The translations under genes were made by a program, and so were the position numbers. This document shows, one piece after another, positions 60,997 through 64,000 of a DNA stretch of 64,000 nt. The stretch is from Casimicrobiaceae bacterium (lineage in GTDB: Bacteria; Pseudomonadota; Gammaproteobacteria; Burkholderiales; Casimicrobiaceae). Location: NCBI GenBank assembly GCA_025056355.1, contig JANWWI010000003.1, positions 87,457 to 151,456 of the forward strand, in the 5' to 3' direction. Position 1 is the stretch's first letter, and every line of letters begins with the position of its first letter. The notes under the pieces are model-generated. The model searched no databases. It saw only the letters and a list, made by a program, of their open reading frames with translations, and was not told the origin of the DNA.

Positions 60997-63306
60997 ATGA
61001 AACAGCCTGAAGCCCTCCCCGAAGAACCGCTTGCCATCCCCGCGCCGCAATCCGCGGGCACAACGGCCGTCGACCAAGCGGCGGCGTTGCTCGCGCTCAG
61101 GCTCGTGCTCACGCTTGGGCCGCGCTTCAACCTGCGCCGAGACATCAACGATGTGATGACCCTCTGCGCGCGCCATCTTCGCTGGCCGCACGGCGTGGTG
61201 ACGCGCCTTCAGCGCTTCCTCTCGCAGCGCTGTGCCGATCTGCCGGCGTGGGCGGGCGTGGGCAGCCTCTCGCCGGAAGCCTTCGTGGCCAAGTACTGCA
61301 TCTGGAACGGCACCTACGACGACACCACGGTCTTCTACTTCCTCGACGAATACTGCAAGCAAAACCCAAAGGAGGTGCTCGCCCTTCTCCAGACCACCGC
61401 GGATGCGCTCGAGCGCGCGGTGCGCAAGGAGCCGCCACGGATTGCCGAAAACGTGGCCCTGCTTGGCCGGGTACTTGGCCTGAACGCGGCCGAGCAGGCC
61501 CTGCTGCGGTGTGCAGCCCTTGCGAAATGCTCACGCGATCTGCGCCCGATTCTGGTCGACTGTAAGGCCGCGAGCGCCGCCGAGGCGCACGCGATGCTGG
61601 CGGAGGTCACCGGCGTCAATGCGCAGGAGATCGGCCTTGCGCTCAAACCCGGCGGACGGCTCGAATCGCTCGCCTTGATCGATGCGCCGATCGCCGAACA
61701 CAACATCACCGACCTGGGCGATCTCATGCGGCTCTCGGATCGGCTTTTGCCGCTCTTGCAGGAGCACTATGCGAATGAGGCCGCACTGATGGCCGCCTTC
61801 ACCAAGCCGGCCAAACCGACCACGCTCACGCTCGCCGACTACCCGCATGTCGAGGATGATGCGCGCTACCTCGCGGCGCTCCTCGCTGCGGCCGCCGAGC
61901 GTCGCGAGGCGGGCGTCAATGTGCTCATCTACGGTGCGCCGGGCACCGGAAAGACCGAATTCGCCAAGGTCATCGCGGCCATGGCGGGCGCCGAGCTCTA
62001 CGAGGTCGAATGCTTCGATCGCGAGGGCGCAAGCCTCACCGGCAAGGAACGCTATCGCTCGTTGCAAATCTCGCAATCGTTCTTGAAGGGCCGACCCAAC
62101 ACGGTGCTTCTGTTCGACGAGGTGGAGGATGTCTTCCCCTCGAGCCCTTCCGAGATGCTCAACATGTTTCTTTCGGATGAGCACCATCGCGGCAGCGTCA
62201 ATGGCAAGGCCTGGGTCAACCAGACCCTTGAGACAAACCCCGTGCCCACGATCTGGATCTCCAACTCGATCAACCAGATCGATCCGGCCTACCGGCGGCG
62301 CTTTCAGTTCCACCTCGAGCTCAAAAACCCGCCGCAGAAGGTGCGCGCCAACATCATCCGCAAGTACCTCGCCGGGCTGCCGGTCAGCGAAGCCTTCATC
62401 GAAAAGCTCGCCGCGCGGCGTACGCTCACGCCCGCGCAAATTCACGCCGCAGCGCGCTTTGCGCAACTGACCGCGGGCCGGCTCGGGGACGATGTCGAAG
62501 CGCTCATTGAGCGGCAGCTTGAGCGCTCCGAGGCGGCGCTCGGCTTGAAGGAAGACAAACCCGCCGGCGACTTCCGTCCGAGCGTCACCCACTACGACCT
62601 CACGCTTCTCAACATCGAAACCCGCCATCCGGTCGAAAAAATCATCGCCTCGCTCAAGGCGAAGGGCGCGGGCAGCCTCCTCTTCCACGGCCTGCCCGGC
62701 ACCGGAAAGACGGCGCTTGCCGAACACATCGCCCGTTCGGTCGAACGCCCGCTCATGATCAGGAAGGCGAGCGACCTCATCTCCAAGTGGGTCGGCGAGA
62801 CCGAGCAGAACATGGCCGCGATGTTCAAGGAAGCCACGACCGAAAAGGCGGTGCTCCTGCTCGATGAAGCCGACAGCTTCTTCCAGCCGCGCGGCATGGC
62901 GCAGCGGAGTTACGAGGTCACCGAAGTGAACGAAATGCTCCAACAGATGGAGCGCTTCGGCGGCATCTTCATCTGCACGACGAACCTGATCGACCGGATC
63001 GACGAAGCGGCGCTTCGGCGCTTCACCTTCAAGATTCGCTTCCACCCGCTCAAGCCCGAGCAGCGCGAGCGGATGTTTGTGACCGAGGCGCTCGCGGGCG
63101 ACGCCTCACGCCTGACCGAGAAGCACCGCCACGCGCTTGCCAAGCTCGACCTCCTCACCCCCGGCGACTTCGCTGCGGTCAAACGGCAGATCGCCCTCTT
63201 TGACGAGCCGCTTTCGCCTGAGGACTTCCTCGCGCAACTGATCGAAGAGCACAAGGTCAAGCCGGACGTCAAGTGGGCGCGGTCGATTGGGTTTTCGGCA
63301 ACGTAG
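60997..63306 (+). CDS. Double AAA+ ATPase with helical N-terminal domain, unknown function
   Basis: The 769-residue protein has about 300 residues of mostly helical N-terminal sequence, then two AAA+ modules. The first has Walker A GAPGTGKTE at 313-321, Walker B VLLFDEVEDVF near 370 and an arginine-rich end (AYRRRFQFH). The second has GLPGTGKTA at 565-573, the pore-loop-like SKWVGETE near 597, LLLDEADSFF near 620 and sensor-type TTNLIDRID. Both ATPase sites look intact, as in Cdc48-like unfoldases, but the N-domain is not the Cdc48 type. I do not recognise a named family. GAGGAG precedes the ATG by 8 bases. It is convergent with a WD40 gene 33 bases away. Confidence 0.9.
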   Translation: MKQPEALPEEPLAIPAPQSAGTTAVDQAAALLALRLVLTLGPRFNLRRDINDVMTLCARHLRWPHGVVTRLQRFLSQRCADLPAWAGVGSLSPEAFVAKYCIWNGTYDDTTVFYFLDEYCKQNPKEVLALLQTTADALERAVRKEPPRIAENVALLGRVLGLNAAEQALLRCAALAKCSRDLRPILVDCKAASAAEAHAMLAEVTGVNAQEIGLALKPGGRLESLALIDAPIAEHNITDLGDLMRLSDRLLPLLQEHYANEAALMAAFTKPAKPTTLTLADYPHVEDDARYLAALLAAAAERREAGVNVLIYGAPGTGKTEFAKVIAAMAGAELYEVECFDREGASLTGKERYRSLQISQSFLKGRPNTVLLFDEVEDVFPSSPSEMLNMFLSDEHHRGSVNGKAWVNQTLETNPVPTIWISNSINQIDPAYRRRFQFHLELKNPPQKVRANIIRKYLAGLPVSEAFIEKLAARRTLTPAQIHAAARFAQLTAGRLGDDVEALIERQLERSEAALGLKEDKPAGDFRPSVTHYDLTLLNIETRHPVEKIIASLKAKGAGSLLFHGLPGTGKTALAEHIARSVERPLMIRKASDLISKWVGETEQNMAAMFKEATTEKAVLLLDEADSFFQPRGMAQRSYEVTEVNEMLQQMERFGGIFICTTNLIDRIDEAALRRFTFKIRFHPLKPEQRERMFVTEALAGDASRLTEKHRHALAKLDLLTPGDFAAVKRQIALFDEPLSPEDFLAQLIEEHKVKPDVKWARSIGFSAT

Positions 63307-63339
63307 CAACGGTCCGGCTCACGCTGCGACCTCGGCCGC

Positions 63340-64000
63340 TCACTTCCCTGCGACTGTACTGGGGTCGGTTTCGTTGCCCGCTTTCGGCCACTTGACCCAG
63401 AGCTCATAGCCCGGCGGGCACCACGGCCGCCAGACCGGGAAGCCCGTCTGCGGATTCACGCATGGCACCCGCAGATAGCGCCACGCTGGGCCGCCGTAGG
63501 ACACGACGGGGTGCGCCACCTCCGCCCTAAGCGGCTGCGGGCGTTGCGGGTCAAGCACGGCCCAGGCGCCGTCGGCGAAGGCGTAGCAGCGGCGAACCTC
63601 GCTCACGCCGGCAGCAGGATTGCCGGGGTCGGCCAGCTTCCAAATCCGAACGGTGCCGTCGTCCGATCCACTGACGATCCAGCCCCCGTCCGGACTCACG
63701 GCGAGGCTCCTGACCCCAAGCCGATGCCCCGCAAGCCGCGCCACCTCCCGCACCCCAGCCGACGGATCGCTCGCATCGGACAAGGCCCAAAGGCGCACCG
63801 GGCCTTCAATCGAACCACTCGCCAGCCAGCCCCCGCCCGGACTCACGGCTAGGCTCATGACCCCACCCTTCTGCCCCTCAAGCCGCGCCACCTCCCGCAC
63901 CCCAGCCGACGGATCGCTCGCATCGGACAAGGCCCAAAGGCGCACCGTGCCGTCAAACGAACCGCTCGCCAGCCAGCCCCCGCCCGGACTCACGACAAGG
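63340..64000 (-). CDS. WD40-repeat protein, C-terminal part (cut by window edge)
   Basis: The frame continues past the right edge, so only about 220 C-terminal residues are seen. Three WD40-type units of 49 residues are visible: SPGGGWLASGS, FDGTVRLWAL and similar, the last more divergent (IVSGSDDGTVRIWKL). A non-repeat tail follows, with PVVSYGGPAWRYLRVP and VWRPWCPPGYELW. The ORF track start at 63993 is a codon inside a repeat, not a real start. WD40 propellers act as protein-binding scaffolds. Upstream partner domains, possibly a kinase, protease or NTPase as in other bacterial WD40 proteins, lie outside the window. Confidence 0.9.
   Translation of the reverse strand, partial: LVVSPGGGWLASGSFDGTVRLWALSDASDPSAGVREVARLEGQKGGVMSLAVSPGGGWLASGSIEGPVRLWALSDASDPSAGVREVARLAGHRLGVRSLAVSPDGGWIVSGSDDGTVRIWKLADPGNPAAGVSEVRRCYAFADGAWAVLDPQRPQPLRAEVAHPVVSYGGPAWRYLRVPCVNPQTGFPVWRPWCPPGYELWVKWPKAGNETDPSTVAGK
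63733..63947 (-). repeat. Exact 68-bp direct repeat inside the WD40 coding region (147-bp period)
   Basis: Bases 63733-63800 and 63880-63947 are identical, exactly 147 bases (49 codons) apart. The spacing equals one WD40 unit, which indicates recent duplication or homogenisation of the blades. Confidence 0.9.

Noticed and set aside
61531-63045. 504-residue minus-strand ORF opposite the AAA+ gene
   Set aside because: The plus frame carries complete Walker motifs in both modules. The minus frame is an antisense shadow without family resemblance.
63340-64000. Direct repeats near the right edge as a CRISPR array
   Set aside because: The repeats keep the reading frame with a 49-codon period and encode WD40 blades.

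Overview
The window is GC-rich, gene-dense DNA that looks like the chromosome of a betaproteobacterium, most likely of the order Burkholderiales. I infer this from gene order and family content, not from any database search. Indicators are smc-zipA-ligA, pyrG-kdsA-DUF1330-eno-ftsB, tsaE-amiC beside queG, petABC-sspAB, nadE-glnB, an ECF sigma gene with DUF3619 and DUF3106 partners, a DUF2863 gene and an orphan Bug-type binding protein. I found no prophage, insertion sequence, CRISPR array or rRNA operon. One tRNA gene, tRNA-Thr(TGT), is present.

Layout. 1-9.3 kb: start of a spermidine-synthase-like membrane protein (cut by the left edge), htpX with an intrinsic terminator, rpmE, a GT39-like membrane glycosyltransferase coupled to obgE and proB, a Do-family protease, a REP-like array and a secreted propeller-like protein. 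9.4-17.1 kb (minus): smc-zipA-ligA followed by two small proteins. 17.2-26.7 kb: queF, divergent mltB/pyrD, an unrecognised gene coupled to a DUF1631 gene, and hrpA. 26.9-28.5 kb (plus): sigma factor, DUF3619 and DUF3106, joined by ATGA overlaps. 28.5-33 kb (minus): pyrG-kdsA-DUF1330-eno-ftsB. 33-38.4 kb: tsaE-amiC facing queG, DUF2863 and psd. 38.8-43.1 kb (minus): bc1 complex petABC, sspA, sspB and tRNA-Thr. 43.2-48.4 kb: aroE, asd, glnB-mscL and nadE. 49.1-53.2 kb (minus): pssA, then leuA with a long leader, then a GT9 glycosyltransferase coupled to leuA. 53.2-59.5 kb: hexR facing pgi-tal, a CorC-type transporter, an AEC transporter and DUF2237. 59.5-64 kb: a second REP-like array, the Bug protein, a double AAA+ ATPase and a WD40-repeat protein cut by the right edge.

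Functional themes are envelope assembly and cell division (smc, zipA, ftsB, mltB, amiC, psd, pssA, kdsA, glycosyltransferases), central metabolism (eno, pgi, tal, pyrD, pyrG, leuA, aroE, asd, proB, nadE), queuosine synthesis (queF, queG), respiration (petABC) and protein quality control (htpX, Do protease, SspB). Most units are compact, with many 4-base stop/start overlaps.

The places most worth a second look are: (1) the leuA leader, with a near-consensus promoter, a leader ORF ending in a leucine-rich run and a paired RNA element; (2) the double AAA+ ATPase convergent with a WD40 protein carrying an exact 68-bp internal repeat; (3) the unrecognised gene at 19.7-20.4 kb; (4) the sigma-DUF3619-DUF3106 cassette; and (5) several genes whose start codon follows a -10-like box by 7-8 bases, suggesting leaderless transcripts.
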